From: Ignavibacteriota bacterium
GTDB lineage: Bacteria > Bacteroidota > Ignavibacteria > Tepidaquicellales > Tepidaquicellaceae
Assembly (NCBI GenBank): GCA_016218085.1
Contig: JACREY010000022.1
Location: forward strand, 83,832 to 147,831
Reading direction: 5' to 3'
Length of the DNA stretch: 64,000 bases
The translations under genes were made by a program, and so were the position numbers. Within the stretch, counting starts at the first letter, position 1. Each line of letters begins with the position of its first letter. Below the pieces are notes generated by a model. The model did no database searches and was not told the origin of the DNA. It was given only the letters and a program-made list of their open reading frames with translations. Below are positions 46,368-56,164 of the stretch, in pieces.

Positions 46368-47224
46368 ATCCCCGTATCCCTAACAACCGGATTAGTCTTC
46401 ACGACCACTTTCTGCATTAAAATCATATTCCGGTTTTTTATTCTCATATTTTCTACAACTTTTAATGCTTCCAGGTATGCATCATCATATATTTTCCCCT
46501 TCGACATTTCTTCCCTTTCTTTCAGTTCCAGGGCAATCGAATATTCAGTTTCCTCACAGCTTATTGCTCCGTCTATCCAGATTTCATTTTCAGGAATGAA
46601 ATAATTTGCTTTATCATTTCCGCTGAAACCAAAATCCGCATAAATATCCCGCCTGACTGCAAATCCGTCAACTACCCATATTTTAATTCCGTTGATTTCC
46701 CTCAAAGGAATTCTGTAAATATTTTTTAACTTTATCAAATCCGGTAAATCCTCTATCTCCTGAGTCGAATCAAAATCAATCGGGGCTACTTTTGGCAGTG
46801 AGGTTTCATGCTCAAGCGACTTCTTCCTGAAATCCCTTCTCATACCAAGCTCCAGCATCAGTGAAGAATCGTGCGCATCGAAATATGTCAATCCGTATTT
46901 CATCATCAGGTTTCTCTCGCAGATTTCGTGAGCAAGAGTGGTCTCAAATTCCTCCGCCGAAATCGAATTGTCTATCCAGATTTCATTCAGCGGAACAAAC
47001 GGATACCTCTGGTCATTACCCCCGTAAATAAACTCATTGAAAATATTTTGCCTTATTAATGCTCCGTCAACAATCCATACATTAAAACCTTCCTTCTCGC
47101 CAATGTAATATCTGTAAACACTCTGCTCCTGAGACGGCTTGTTCTCCGTAATTTCTTTTTTATCGCAGGAAAAAATAAACACTGATAAAAGCAATAATGG
47201 TAAAAATATTACTTTTGCCTTCAT
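46358..47224 (-). CDS. Lipoprotein with a duplicated HExxE-type domain
   Basis: 288 aa. Lipobox FSC with Cys20. The mature protein contains two copies of one domain of about 85 residues (43-130 and 178-262). Both have NVWIVDG / KIWVVDG, then a basic (I/V)R, (Y/F)GGND / FSGND, and NEIWID with an acidic run after it. Copy 1 has H99-E100-x-x-E103 (AHEICERNLM) and H118 in YFDAHDS, which look like metal ligands. Copy 2 keeps E234 and E237 but has Leu and Tyr (DDAY) where the histidines were. I recall similar single-domain proteins in phages and other bacteria but can give no established function. Followed by the GAATTC repeat that provides its stop. Confidence 0.75.
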   Translation of the reverse strand: MKAKVIFLPLLLLSVFIFSCDKKEITENKPSQEQSVYRYYIGEKEGFNVWIVDGALIRQNIFNEFIYGGNDQRYPFVPLNEIWIDNSISAEEFETTLAHEICERNLMMKYGLTYFDAHDSSLMLELGMRRDFRKKSLEHETSLPKVAPIDFDSTQEIEDLPDLIKLKNIYRIPLREINGIKIWVVDGFAVRRDIYADFGFSGNDKANYFIPENEIWIDGAISCEETEYSIALELKEREEMSKGKIYDDAYLEALKVVENMRIKNRNMILMQKVVVKTNPVVRDTGIKL

Positions 47225-47246
47225 AATATTTTTTTGAGGTTGAATA

Positions 47247-48008
47247 TTATTTTGATTTACCTTTTATATTCAGGTACAGAGTGGTAAAAAATATTGTTCT
47301 TAAAATAAAATTTATCATCATTCCGGCTATCAGCACGAATATTGTGAGCACTATCAGGCTGTATGTAATAAATTCATCTTTCATTACCGAAGATAAAATC
47401 AGAAGAAAAAGGGTAATAAGGAACGGTAAAAAAGAAATAAACGAAAGCTTGTATTCTCCCTGTGCATTCTTTCCCCAGTTTTTCTTTATTAACTTCTGCG
47501 ATTCCTCTATGCCCGCTCCGGTGTCCCTGTTTTCAAACACAATAAACGGAATTATGAAACTCGATACAAGTCCCCAGGCATATTCGCCGCTGAATTTTTT
47601 TGTTAGCTTTATGTCAGAAAACATTCCCATAAACGGACCTGCAAATGTGTTCAGAAAAGCCCAGTTAACAAGCTGGCTGAACCTCTTGTTCGCTTCCTTT
47701 ATACCGTCACCGAATCCTGCTGATTTGCCGTTACTGACTAAACGCGTGCAGGCAGCAGCGGCAGAATTAAAATATGCGGTAATTAAATTATTGAGAAAAA
47801 GCCAAATCAGCAATGCAAGAACCACGATGCCGCTTCCTTTGGAAATCATAATAAACAGAATAAAAAGAATAATGCTTATCAAAGCACCAATGAACGGATA
47901 AGTAGAAAATGCCCCTGTGCTTTTGAAAATTTCCTTTGCTTTCCCTGCAAGCTCAAGCTTGTTTTTAAAAACATCATCCTGCTTGGCTTTTATTTTTTTG
48001 AATATCAT
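47247..48008 (-). CDS. Polytopic membrane protein, DUF6159-like
   Basis: 253 aa with about six transmembrane helices in three pairs: about 37-80 (ISIILFILFIMISKGSG and VVLALLIWLFLNN), 120-165, and 195-245. Between them lie a conserved AAAACTRLV and a polar segment (GDGIKEANKRFSQLVNWAF) that I associate with DUF6159 proteins. The N-terminus is a basic amphipathic segment on the cytoplasmic side. No enzymatic motif is seen. It lies 22 nt upstream of the duplicated-domain lipoprotein and 66 nt downstream of the small lipoproteins, so all four minus-strand genes may be co-transcribed. Confidence 0.75.
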   Translation of the reverse strand: MIFKKIKAKQDDVFKNKLELAGKAKEIFKSTGAFSTYPFIGALISIILFILFIMISKGSGIVVLALLIWLFLNNLITAYFNSAAAACTRLVSNGKSAGFGDGIKEANKRFSQLVNWAFLNTFAGPFMGMFSDIKLTKKFSGEYAWGLVSSFIIPFIVFENRDTGAGIEESQKLIKKNWGKNAQGEYKLSFISFLPFLITLFLLILSSVMKDEFITYSLIVLTIFVLIAGMMINFILRTIFFTTLYLNIKGKSK

Positions 48009-48074
48009 AAAAATTATTTTAGAATTCTGACGATTTTAATTAAATTATACGATCCGGTTTTAAAAATAGATTCA

Positions 48075-48503
48075 TTAATCATCAAACGCAATGAATTTAC
48101 CCGATGAAGTTTTGTAGCTCCAGTTTCCCTCGAGTAAATTCCACGTCCTGTCAAGCTGAATTTGGATTTTTTCGGATGATAGAGATGACGTAAAACTCAT
48201 ATCAGCTTTATCCTTGTCCTCATTTTGCTTTCCTTCGAGCTTCCCGCTCCCGACAGGAATGCTTTCAGCGAATACATCTATAATTTTGAACTGCCCTGAA
48301 AAATTTACATCATCAACCTTGCTGATTTCAAGATAACCTCCGTACATTACCTTTGAATTGAATTCATCGAACATCAGGAACTTGTATTTTTTTTCCTTCA
48401 GCTTATCGCTCCCGAATAGATGCGCAAACATCGAGCCGCAGCCCGTCTGCATTAAAATCAATAAAGCTGCTGTTGTTATTAATATTGTTTTTATTGTTTT
48501 CAT
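48075..48503 (-). CDS. Small lipoprotein, paralogue of the next gene
   Basis: 142 aa from the ATG at 48501-48503. Signal peptide TILITTAALLILMQTGC with the lipobox Cys at residue 21. The mature domain (about 40-142) is beta-rich: KYKFLMFDEFNSKVMYGGYL, SGQFKIIDVF, then WNLLEGNWSYKTSSGKFIAF at the end. It aligns along its length with the neighbouring lipoprotein at 48520, including the closing EG(N/E)WS...SGK(F/I)xAF motif. Function unknown. A longer frame from 48587 would overlap the neighbour and lacks a signal peptide at its start. Confidence 0.8.
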   Translation of the reverse strand: MKTIKTILITTAALLILMQTGCGSMFAHLFGSDKLKEKKYKFLMFDEFNSKVMYGGYLEISKVDDVNFSGQFKIIDVFAESIPVGSGKLEGKQNEDKDKADMSFTSSLSSEKIQIQLDRTWNLLEGNWSYKTSSGKFIAFDD

Positions 48504-48519
48504 TCCTAATACCCTCTCA

Positions 48520-48957
48520 CTATCTTGTTTTCTTAAATGCGTATATTTTTCCGCTTCTGTAGCCCGAAGACCATTCACCTTCGACAATATCTATATTCTT
48601 TCTTAAAGTAATTTCCACGCTGCTGAAAGTCGAACTTCCGAATCTTATTTTAGCATCACCCTGGCTCCAGTTCGCCTTCCCTATTATCCCTCCTTTATCG
48701 CCCGGCAGGGTAAAATTTTTGTTGAGTTCAGCAGAATAACTTCCTGTAACAGTTGAATCGCCCGACATATAATATATAGACATCGTTCCGTAAACCGATA
48801 TACTGCTCTCGTGCGAACCGTACATCACGAAAAGATAATCCCCGTCTTCAAACCTGCTGTCATTTATTATGTTATCCATAACAGCAGTGCAGGAAAATGA
48901 AATCAAAATCAGCAAAGCTGAAACAGGAATTAAATATAAATTTCTCTTTAAGCTCAT
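48520..48957 (-). CDS. Small lipoprotein, tandem paralogue
   Basis: 145 aa from the ATG at 48955-48957 (MSLKRNLYLIPVSALLILIS). Lipobox FSC about residue 23. Beta-rich mature part with DYLFVMYGSHESSISVYGTM, VTGSYSAEL, and the closing IVEGEWSSGYRSGKIYAF, matching the paralogue 17 nt downstream. The internal GIIGKANWSQGDAKIRF corresponds to GKLEGKQNEDKDKADMSF in the other copy. The pair looks like a local duplication that has diverged strongly. Function is unknown. Confidence 0.8.
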   Translation of the reverse strand: MSLKRNLYLIPVSALLILISFSCTAVMDNIINDSRFEDGDYLFVMYGSHESSISVYGTMSIYYMSGDSTVTGSYSAELNKNFTLPGDKGGIIGKANWSQGDAKIRFGSSTFSSVEITLRKNIDIVEGEWSSGYRSGKIYAFKKTR

Positions 48958-49209
48958 TTTTATTTGGATGAAATAAACAATCACAACAAAATAATAAAAA
49001 ATCAGTATATTAAAAATTAATTAAATCGCCCTTTTACCTGTTATAATTATTCGCCACTTATTTGTTTAAAGATTATCTGTAAACCTCAATTCCGTTTAAT
49101 AAACAGCATTTTCAATAAAATACTATTGAATACTTCATTGATTTTTATGATTAATAAGAGTATTTTATTGTTTGTCTTTTAATAGTTAAAATTACACGGA
49201 GTTAAAATT

Positions 49210-51234
49210 TTGAAGAAGAATCTTACGAGGATTATCCTTACGTTAGTTTTTATTGCAGTATCGATTGTTTACCTCTGGCCTACTTATACGGATTACACGC
49301 TTAGCAAGGAGCTTAATCAGCTGACCGGCAAAGACAGCCTGGAATTCCTTAATAATAATGCGGAAAAAATCCGCGATGCCAGGGATGGCAGAATTAAACT
49401 TGGACTCGACCTAAAAGGCGGTATGTACGTCGTACTGGATGTTGACGTTGTAAAACTGCTCGAAGACGTTTCCAGGAAAAAAGATGACCCGGTACTTCTT
49501 AAAACACTTGAAGAATTAAAAGTTGTATCGGAAACTTCGGATGAAAACATTCTGAAGCTCTTTAAAGGAAAACTTGCCGAAAAGAACCTTACATTGAAAA
49601 ATTTCTACGGCGAACTTACCGAAGATGAATCCGCAATCGAAAAGAAACTGCAGGATGCCATCGATAATGCTATCGACAGAGCTATAGGCGTTGTCAGAAA
49701 CCGCGTCGACAGGTACGGCGTAGCCGAACCGCAGATTCAGAAAATCGGAAGCAAAAGAATTATTGTCGAATTGCCGGGCGTCAGCAATCCGGAAGATGTA
49801 AGAAAACTTCTCAAAGGTACGGCACTTCTTACTTTCCATCTTCTGAAAGAAGGCGATCAGGCAGGAAAAATCCTTAATGATATCAATAAGACTCTTGCCT
49901 TGATGAAAGATTCGAATTTGATTGGTGATGTAATTCCAAAAACCATAACTGATACTTCGAAATCAAAAGATATTAAAAAAGATTCTCTGAAAACAGCAGG
50001 ACAAAAGGATGCAGAAAAGAAAAAAGATACCACAAAAGTAAAGAAAGAAGATAAAAAAGATACAAAGAAAGAAACCAAAAAAGATACCACCAAGACAAAA
50101 AAAGATACAACAAAAATTAAAAAAGATTCTATAACGAATTTATCCGATACCAATCAGGATTCGGATACCAATAAACTTGCATCAAATCCGCTGTATGAAC
50201 TTTTCGACCCTGAACTCTCTCAGAGATACGGCGAGCCGATGGTAAGCGAAATTAATAAGGGAAAAATTGAAAGATACCTAAATATGGAAGAGGTAAAAGC
50301 AGTTATTCCCAGCGATGTGATGTTTGCCTGGTCTTACAGAACTGTTGAAGAAAAAGGCAACAAGTTCTATTTTATGTATATCCTGAAAAAAGATCCTGAA
50401 TTAACAGGAAATGTTGTTACTGACGCAAAATACACTATGGACCAGCAAAGCAGCGGAAAACCCGTTGTTACAATGGAAATGAACAGTGAAGGAACAGCTG
50501 ACTGGGCAAGAATAACCGGTGCCAATATTAACAAAAGATGTGCAATAGTTCTTGACGGTGTAGTCTATTCTGCTCCCGTCATCAGGACAAAAATTACCGG
50601 CGGAAACTCCATGATTGAAGGTATGGCAAACCTGGAAGAAGCAAAACTTCTAGCCATTGTACTTCAGTCAGGTGCGCTTCCCGCTCCTCTTAAAATTATC
50701 GAAGAGCGCTCTATTGGACCATCACTCGGCGAAGACTCTATCAGGGCAGGAATTATGTCTTCTGTTATGGCTCTTTTGCTCGTTGCAATGTTTATGGTTG
50801 TTTATTACCAGTTTGGCGGCTCGATTGCGGATTTGGCCCTCGTGGTCAACGTCCTGTTTGTTATGGGAATTCTCGCATCGTTCAAAGCAACTCTTACAGT
50901 TCCCGGCATAGCAGGTTTGATTCTTACTCTCGGTATGGCCGTTGATACAAACGTTCTTATTTTTGAGAGAATTCGAGAGGAACTTAAAACAGGAAAACCG
51001 CTGAAAACTGCACTGGATATTGGTTATAAAAAAGCCTTCTCGGCTATTATTGACTCCCATATAACCAGTGTTATTACAGGTATTATTCTTTATATATACG
51101 GATCGGGACCGATTAAAGGCTTTGCAGTCACATTGCTTGCTGGTATTGTATCTAACCTCTTTACAGCTATCGTGATTACTCATTTTATCTTTGACATATT
51201 GCTGGAAAAAGGTAAAAAACTTTCATTCGGTTAA
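49210..51234 (+). CDS. secD: Protein translocase subunit SecD
   Basis: 674 aa, TTG start with GGAG about 10 nt upstream. SecD drives late steps of Sec export using the proton motive force. First transmembrane helix, then the P1 domain (KLGLDLKGGMYVVLDVDVV, the D1 motif; VRNRVDRYGVAEPQIQKIG). C-terminal RND-like membrane part with six-helix topology: SVMALLLVAMFMVVYYQFGG, LTLGMAVDTNVLIFERIREEL (the D5 GxxVD motif). Between residues about 247 and 325 there is a low-complexity Lys/Thr/Asp insertion (KKDTTK, KKEDKKDTKK, and so on) not found in typical SecD. secF follows after 49 nt. Confidence 0.95.
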   Translation: MKKNLTRIILTLVFIAVSIVYLWPTYTDYTLSKELNQLTGKDSLEFLNNNAEKIRDARDGRIKLGLDLKGGMYVVLDVDVVKLLEDVSRKKDDPVLLKTLEELKVVSETSDENILKLFKGKLAEKNLTLKNFYGELTEDESAIEKKLQDAIDNAIDRAIGVVRNRVDRYGVAEPQIQKIGSKRIIVELPGVSNPEDVRKLLKGTALLTFHLLKEGDQAGKILNDINKTLALMKDSNLIGDVIPKTITDTSKSKDIKKDSLKTAGQKDAEKKKDTTKVKKEDKKDTKKETKKDTTKTKKDTTKIKKDSITNLSDTNQDSDTNKLASNPLYELFDPELSQRYGEPMVSEINKGKIERYLNMEEVKAVIPSDVMFAWSYRTVEEKGNKFYFMYILKKDPELTGNVVTDAKYTMDQQSSGKPVVTMEMNSEGTADWARITGANINKRCAIVLDGVVYSAPVIRTKITGGNSMIEGMANLEEAKLLAIVLQSGALPAPLKIIEERSIGPSLGEDSIRAGIMSSVMALLLVAMFMVVYYQFGGSIADLALVVNVLFVMGILASFKATLTVPGIAGLILTLGMAVDTNVLIFERIREELKTGKPLKTALDIGYKKAFSAIIDSHITSVITGIILYIYGSGPIKGFAVTLLAGIVSNLFTAIVITHFIFDILLEKGKKLSFG

Positions 51235-51283
51235 TTTTTTTAATAAATTTTTTGAATCGTAAATCTAAAACGTATAAATATAA

Positions 51284-52216
51284 ATGAGAATTTTTGAAAG
51301 TACACATATAGATTTTCTGGGTAAACGCAGAATGTTTTATATCATCTCTTTATCTGTCATAGTGATAGGAATGCTTACTCTGTACTTCAAAGGCATCCCT
51401 AAAGGTATTGACTTCCAGGGTGGAACTGAACTGCAGGTCAGATTCGATAACAATGTCGATGTTCACGACCTTAGAAAAATAATGGATGAAGTTGGCTTTA
51501 TTGGTATGGAAATAAAAACTATGGGTGACAATAAAAACCTCCTTTTGAGAACTCCAATTCAGGGTGAAGGACAAACAGTCTCGGATAAAATACAATCGGC
51601 TATTCAGAAGGGTCTTACCGGTAATAACTTCAAGGTTATGAGAATTGATAAAGTCGGACCTAAAATCGGTAAGGAATTGACAGAAAATGCTCTTAAAGCC
51701 GTTTTATTTTCACTACTGGGAATTCTGATTTACCTGTCTTTTCGTTTTCAGTTTGTATATTCATTTGGCGCCGTTACAGGTTTATTCCACGATGTTTTAA
51801 TTACTGTATCAGCCGTTGCTATATTTGATGCGCTTCTGCCGAATCTTCAGCTGGAATTGAATCAGACCATGCTCGCGGCATTCCTTACTCTTATCGGTTT
51901 CTCCGTTAACGATACGGTTATTGTTTTCGACAGAATCCGTGAAAATATCAGACTGTTTAAAAACGAAGATATCGAACAGGTTATGAATAAATCCATTAAC
52001 GCAACCCTTAGCAGGACAATCATCACAAGCGGTACTGTATTCCTTACGGTTCTCGTGCTTTTCATATTCGGCGGTGAAGTCTTAAGAGGATTTGCGTTCA
52101 CTTTCGGAATTGGTATTATTACAGGTACTTATTCTTCTGTCTTTGTTTCAAGCTCTATTGTTGTCGACTGGAAACATCACGTTCTCAACAAACAGAAGAA
52201 ACTTATAAGAAAATAA
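51284..52216 (+). CDS. secF: Protein translocase subunit SecF
   Basis: 310 aa. The N-terminal region begins with one helix (MFYIISLSVIVIGMLTLYF), then GIDFQGGTELQVRF (the conserved G-x-D-F-x-G-G), a small periplasmic domain, and five membrane helices including YSFGAVTGLFHDVLITV and LIGFSVNDTVIVFDRIRENI, the counterpart of the SecD D5 motif. Together with SecD it forms the SecDF pump. Length is normal. A strong hairpin follows the stop. Confidence 0.96.
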   Translation: MRIFESTHIDFLGKRRMFYIISLSVIVIGMLTLYFKGIPKGIDFQGGTELQVRFDNNVDVHDLRKIMDEVGFIGMEIKTMGDNKNLLLRTPIQGEGQTVSDKIQSAIQKGLTGNNFKVMRIDKVGPKIGKELTENALKAVLFSLLGILIYLSFRFQFVYSFGAVTGLFHDVLITVSAVAIFDALLPNLQLELNQTMLAAFLTLIGFSVNDTVIVFDRIRENIRLFKNEDIEQVMNKSINATLSRTIITSGTVFLTVLVLFIFGGEVLRGFAFTFGIGIITGTYSSVFVSSSIVVDWKHHVLNKQKKLIRK

Positions 52217-52226
52217 TTTTTATAGT

Positions 52227-52257
52227 ATGAGATGCGGAAATAATTTCCGTATCTCAT
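52227..52257 (+). terminator. Hairpin after secF
   Basis: 14-bp stem ATGAGATGCGGAAA / TTTCCGTATCTCAT with one G-T pair and a 3-nt loop. It is followed by TTCTATTT rather than a pure T run, so it may be a terminator or an mRNA-stabilising hairpin before the STAS gene. Confidence 0.6.
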
Positions 52258-52290
52258 TTCTATTTACTCCATTTTCAATTATTTTATAAA

Positions 52291-52614
52291 ATGGAAACAA
52301 AAAAATCAAACATAACAATAGATTCAACCGGCTTCCTTTCATTTGAAGTTATTGACTCTGAAGTCGGTCTTACAAATCTGAATGACCTGAAAGAAGAAAT
52401 TATCAGTTCCCTGGATTCGGGCAGCCTGAATATCGCAGTTGACCTGAAAAATGTAAGCGTTATTAACAGCTCAGGATTGGGTATTTTAATAGGTTGCATG
52501 AACAGGGTCAAAAGCGCAAAAGGAAATTTTAAAATCCTGAACCCGACCGATAAAATCGAGAACCTGTTTAAAATCACCAAACTGAATCTGGTGTTTGAAA
52601 TAATCAGGATTTAA
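52291..52614 (+). CDS. STAS-domain anti-sigma factor antagonist
   Basis: 107-aa single STAS domain of the SpoIIAA/RsbV type. The conserved segment VSVINSSGLGILIGCMNRV holds the phosphorylatable Ser (S60 or S61) before GLG, and the sheet/helix order is typical. In this family a partner anti-sigma kinase phosphorylates the Ser and releases or captures a sigma factor. No kinase, phosphatase or sigma factor is present within the window, so the partner is unknown. It lies between secF and purA without overlap. Confidence 0.88.
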   Translation: METKKSNITIDSTGFLSFEVIDSEVGLTNLNDLKEEIISSLDSGSLNIAVDLKNVSVINSSGLGILIGCMNRVKSAKGNFKILNPTDKIENLFKITKLNLVFEIIRI

Positions 52615-52675
52615 TTTTTCTGCTTTCTTGAATGAACTATTTTAATCTTTCCCAAATCAATTTAATCTTTTGTAA

Positions 52676-53951
<1,276 letters not shown>

Positions 53952-53953
<2 letters not shown>

Positions 53954-53989
53954 TTCAGAATTCTGAATGCTGAATTCTGAATTAAAAAA
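53952..53989. repeat. GAATTC-type inverted repeat downstream of purA
   Basis: AATTCAGAATTCTGAATGCTGAATTCTGAATT: a near-perfect dyad of GAATTC words (left half AATTCAGAATTC, right half GAATTCTGAATT). It flanks the four-helix-bundle gene on its left side. Confidence 0.7.
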
Positions 53990-54002
53990 TATAGCTTAAT
54001 AT

Positions 54003-54371
54003 ATGGAAAAAGAAAATGTTATATTGGAGAAAAGTTATAAATTTTCTTTAAGAATTATAAAGTTATATAAATATCTGTGTGAAGACAAGAAAGAATATAT
54101 CTTATCAAAGCAAATATTGCGAAGCGGAACTTCCATAGGAGCAAATATTAATGAATCACAGTCAGCAGAGTCAAAAAGCGATTTTATCCATAAATTAGGT
54201 ATAGCAGCAAAGGAAATCAGAGAAACCGAATACTGGTTAAGGTTATTGAAAGATAGTCACTATATTGAATCAAATTCATTCGAGTCGATTATCGAAGAAT
54301 GTAATGAATTAAAAAAAAATTACAAACAGCATTATATTAACTTGCAAAAAGTCCTAACAATTGCCAGATAG
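54003..54371 (+). CDS. Four-helix-bundle (bS23-like) protein
   Basis: 122 aa, all-helical, of the TIGR02436 / '23S rRNA-intervening-sequence protein' type. Typical motifs: FSLRIIKLYKYL, then ILSKQILRSGTSIGANINES, AESKSDFIHKLGIAAKEIRETEYWLRLL, and LKKNYKQHY. Such genes were first seen inside intervening sequences of 23S rRNA and occur widely as single intergenic genes; the related Avd protein serves diversity-generating retroelements. No reverse transcriptase or variable repeat is seen here. The gene is bracketed by GAATTC repeats (53952-53989 and 54377-54455), which suggests acquisition as a cassette. Function unknown. Confidence 0.88.
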   Translation: MEKENVILEKSYKFSLRIIKLYKYLCEDKKEYILSKQILRSGTSIGANINESQSAESKSDFIHKLGIAAKEIRETEYWLRLLKDSHYIESNSFESIIEECNELKKNYKQHYINLQKVLTIAR

Positions 54372-54376
54372 TTTAC

Positions 54377-54455
54377 CATTCAGAATTCATAATTCAGAAT
54401 TGCTTTTTAAGAGCTTTTCATTCAGAATTCAGAATTCATAATTCAGAATTCTTTT
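54377..54455. repeat. Tandem GAATTC-type repeat right of the four-helix gene
   Basis: Two blocks: CATTCAGAATTCATAATTC and onward (54377-54402), then CATTCAGAATTCAGAATTCA and onward (54419-54455). The second block runs into doxX on the minus strand and encodes its last residues and TGA stop. Confidence 0.75.
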
Positions 54456-54990
54456 CCTCTTTAAACTCCGCGTCTTTTATATCCGTCTCGTTTATCACCG
54501 GTGGCGGCGTTACGGGCGGAGGAACAGGACTTTCCCCTACTACTTTAATTACCCGCTTTTCCTTTTTCCTGTCAAGCAATACATCGAATGAAACGACTCC
54601 CGCTCCCGAAAATAAAACGTGAATTGTACAGGCAAGCATCAACAGATTATAAGCTACGGGCGATATACTGTACTGCAGGCCGTTTCCGATTAAATGACTG
54701 TACGTCGCTATGAAAGCAATTTCCATAATGCTTAAAACTATGCTTGTCAAAGGAGTCATAAATCCGATAAGGAAAAGCGCTCCGAAAAATATCTCAGCAA
54801 ACGGTAGAATAAAACCGAATATGAATGCCAGATTATCCGATAAAATATCGAGAGATTTTACATATCCGATAAAAGCTTCTACATCCACTGCTTTCTTCGT
54901 TCCCGCAACTATGAAAATCATTCCTATCACAAACCTTATTAAGAAAATCCCGAATGAATTGTTCCCTCTTGCTTTAAATATTAGTCCCAT
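54436..54990 (-). CDS. DoxX-family membrane protein
   Basis: 184 aa with four transmembrane helices: about 13-30 (IFLIRFVIGMIFIVAG), 50-75 (LAFIFGFILPFAEIFFGALF), 78-100 and 108-128. The DoxX core motif RFVIGMIFIVAGTKKAVD is at the start and the central PFAEIFFGALFLIG matches the family. The last 45 residues are a soluble Pro-rich acidic tail (PVPPPVTPPPVINETDIKDA) not part of the domain, ending NSEL from the repeat. DoxX proteins are linked to redox or thiosulfate metabolism in some species; here no such partner is present. Confidence 0.85.
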   Translation of the reverse strand: MGLIFKARGNNSFGIFLIRFVIGMIFIVAGTKKAVDVEAFIGYVKSLDILSDNLAFIFGFILPFAEIFFGALFLIGFMTPLTSIVLSIMEIAFIATYSHLIGNGLQYSISPVAYNLLMLACTIHVLFSGAGVVSFDVLLDRKKEKRVIKVVGESPVPPPVTPPPVINETDIKDAEFKEEKNSEL

Positions 54991-55054
54991 TTTTTTGTTT
55001 TTTGAAATTTATCAAATTATCAATACTCTTACAAGATATTTAACTTTTTTGCGT

Positions 55055-55062
55055 TAAATTTG
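55055..55062 (+). promoter_or_regulatory. TAnnTTTG octamer upstream of mnmA
   Basis: TAAATTTG, 16 nt before the mnmA ATG. It matches the Bacteroidota -7 consensus TAnnTTTG. The -33 part is not evident, so support is limited to one box and the shared spacing with murI. Confidence 0.35.
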
Positions 55063-55078
55063 TTTCCTATTTTGTACT

Positions 55079-56164
55079 ATGAATAACAAAGATATCACTG
55101 TCGTTGTAGCAATGAGCGGAGGAGTGGATTCATCCGTCGCCGCCGCATTATTGCAGAAAGAAGGCTACAATCTTATAGGAATTACGATGAAAACCTGGGG
55201 ATTTGACGATTTTCCCGAAAAAGATTCCGGTTGCTGCTCCCTCGAAGCCATCTATAATGCCCGCAGTGTCTGCAATATGCTCAATATACCACATTATACG
55301 TTTGATTTTACAGAAAGGTTTAACGATACTGTCATAAAAAATTTCCTCGAAGAGTATATGCTCGGCAATACTCCTAATCCCTGCGTTTTATGTAATAAAG
55401 TTATCAAATGGGGTGCATTGCTTGAAAAAACCGAATTTCTCGGAGCGCAGTTCGTAGCCACGGGACATTATGCAAAAATGAATTTCGAAAACGGCAGATA
55501 TTTTATTTCAAATGCAAAGGATTCAAACAAAGACCAGACTTATGCTCTCTGGCAGGTTTCGCAATATGCACTGGAAAGAACAAAATTTCCTCTCGGAGAA
55601 TATACCAAACCCGAAATCAGAAAAATTGCCGCTGAACTCGGACTGAAATCAGCAGAAACTCCCGACTCTCAGGAAATTTGCTTCGTTCCCAATAATGATT
55701 ATCGCGAACTCCTCGAAGTCCGCATACCAGATTTAAAAGAAAAGCTGAATAACGGCGATATAGTTTATAAAGGAAAAAAAATCGGCGAGCATAAAGGCTA
55801 TCCGTATTATACCATCGGACAAAGAAAAGGATTAAACATCGCTCTCGGCAAACCCGTTTACGTTTCAAAAATAGATGCTGAAAATAATATCGTCGTAGTT
55901 GATGATGAAGACGGATTATATAATACAGAATTCATCGCAAAAGAAATTAACCTGATGAAATATGAAAAACTCGATAAACCGATTAAAGCAAAAGTGAAAA
56001 TTCGATATAAAGACGCAGGCAGCCCTGCAATCATAGAGCAAATAGACGATTCGCACATAAAAGTAATTTTCGACGAACCTAAAAAATCTATTACACCGGG
56101 CCAGTCTGCCGTATTCTACGATGGCAGTGATGTAATCGGTGGCGGGATAATACAAAAACTTTAA
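55079..56164 (+). CDS. mnmA: tRNA 2-thiouridine(34) synthase
   Basis: 361 aa. N-terminal PP-loop VVVAMSGGVDSSVAAALL; catalytic Cys pair in PNPCVLCNKVIKWG (first, about 101-104) and SQEICFVPNNDYRE (second, about 200). The central and C-terminal beta domains are complete, ending GQSAVFYDGSDVIGGGII. It thiolates U34 of tRNA-Lys, Glu and Gln using sulfur relayed from IscS or a similar desulfurase. Divergent from doxX, with a short promoter region between them. Confidence 0.97.
   Translation: MNNKDITVVVAMSGGVDSSVAAALLQKEGYNLIGITMKTWGFDDFPEKDSGCCSLEAIYNARSVCNMLNIPHYTFDFTERFNDTVIKNFLEEYMLGNTPNPCVLCNKVIKWGALLEKTEFLGAQFVATGHYAKMNFENGRYFISNAKDSNKDQTYALWQVSQYALERTKFPLGEYTKPEIRKIAAELGLKSAETPDSQEICFVPNNDYRELLEVRIPDLKEKLNNGDIVYKGKKIGEHKGYPYYTIGQRKGLNIALGKPVYVSKIDAENNIVVVDDEDGLYNTEFIAKEINLMKYEKLDKPIKAKVKIRYKDAGSPAIIEQIDDSHIKVIFDEPKKSITPGQSAVFYDGSDVIGGGIIQKL

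Noticed and set aside
48958..49209. Possible riboswitch upstream of secD
   Set aside because: 252 AT-rich nt without conserved riboswitch elements or a clear hairpin; seen only as promoter region.
50722..51183. Minus-strand frame of 153 codons inside secD
   Set aside because: Antisense to the most conserved membrane part of SecD; Asn/Ser/Cys-rich with no family pattern.
54003..54371. Possible Avd component of a diversity-generating retroelement
   Set aside because: No reverse transcriptase, template repeat or variable repeat with adenine-specific changes is present nearby; the gene is a stand-alone bS23-like protein.
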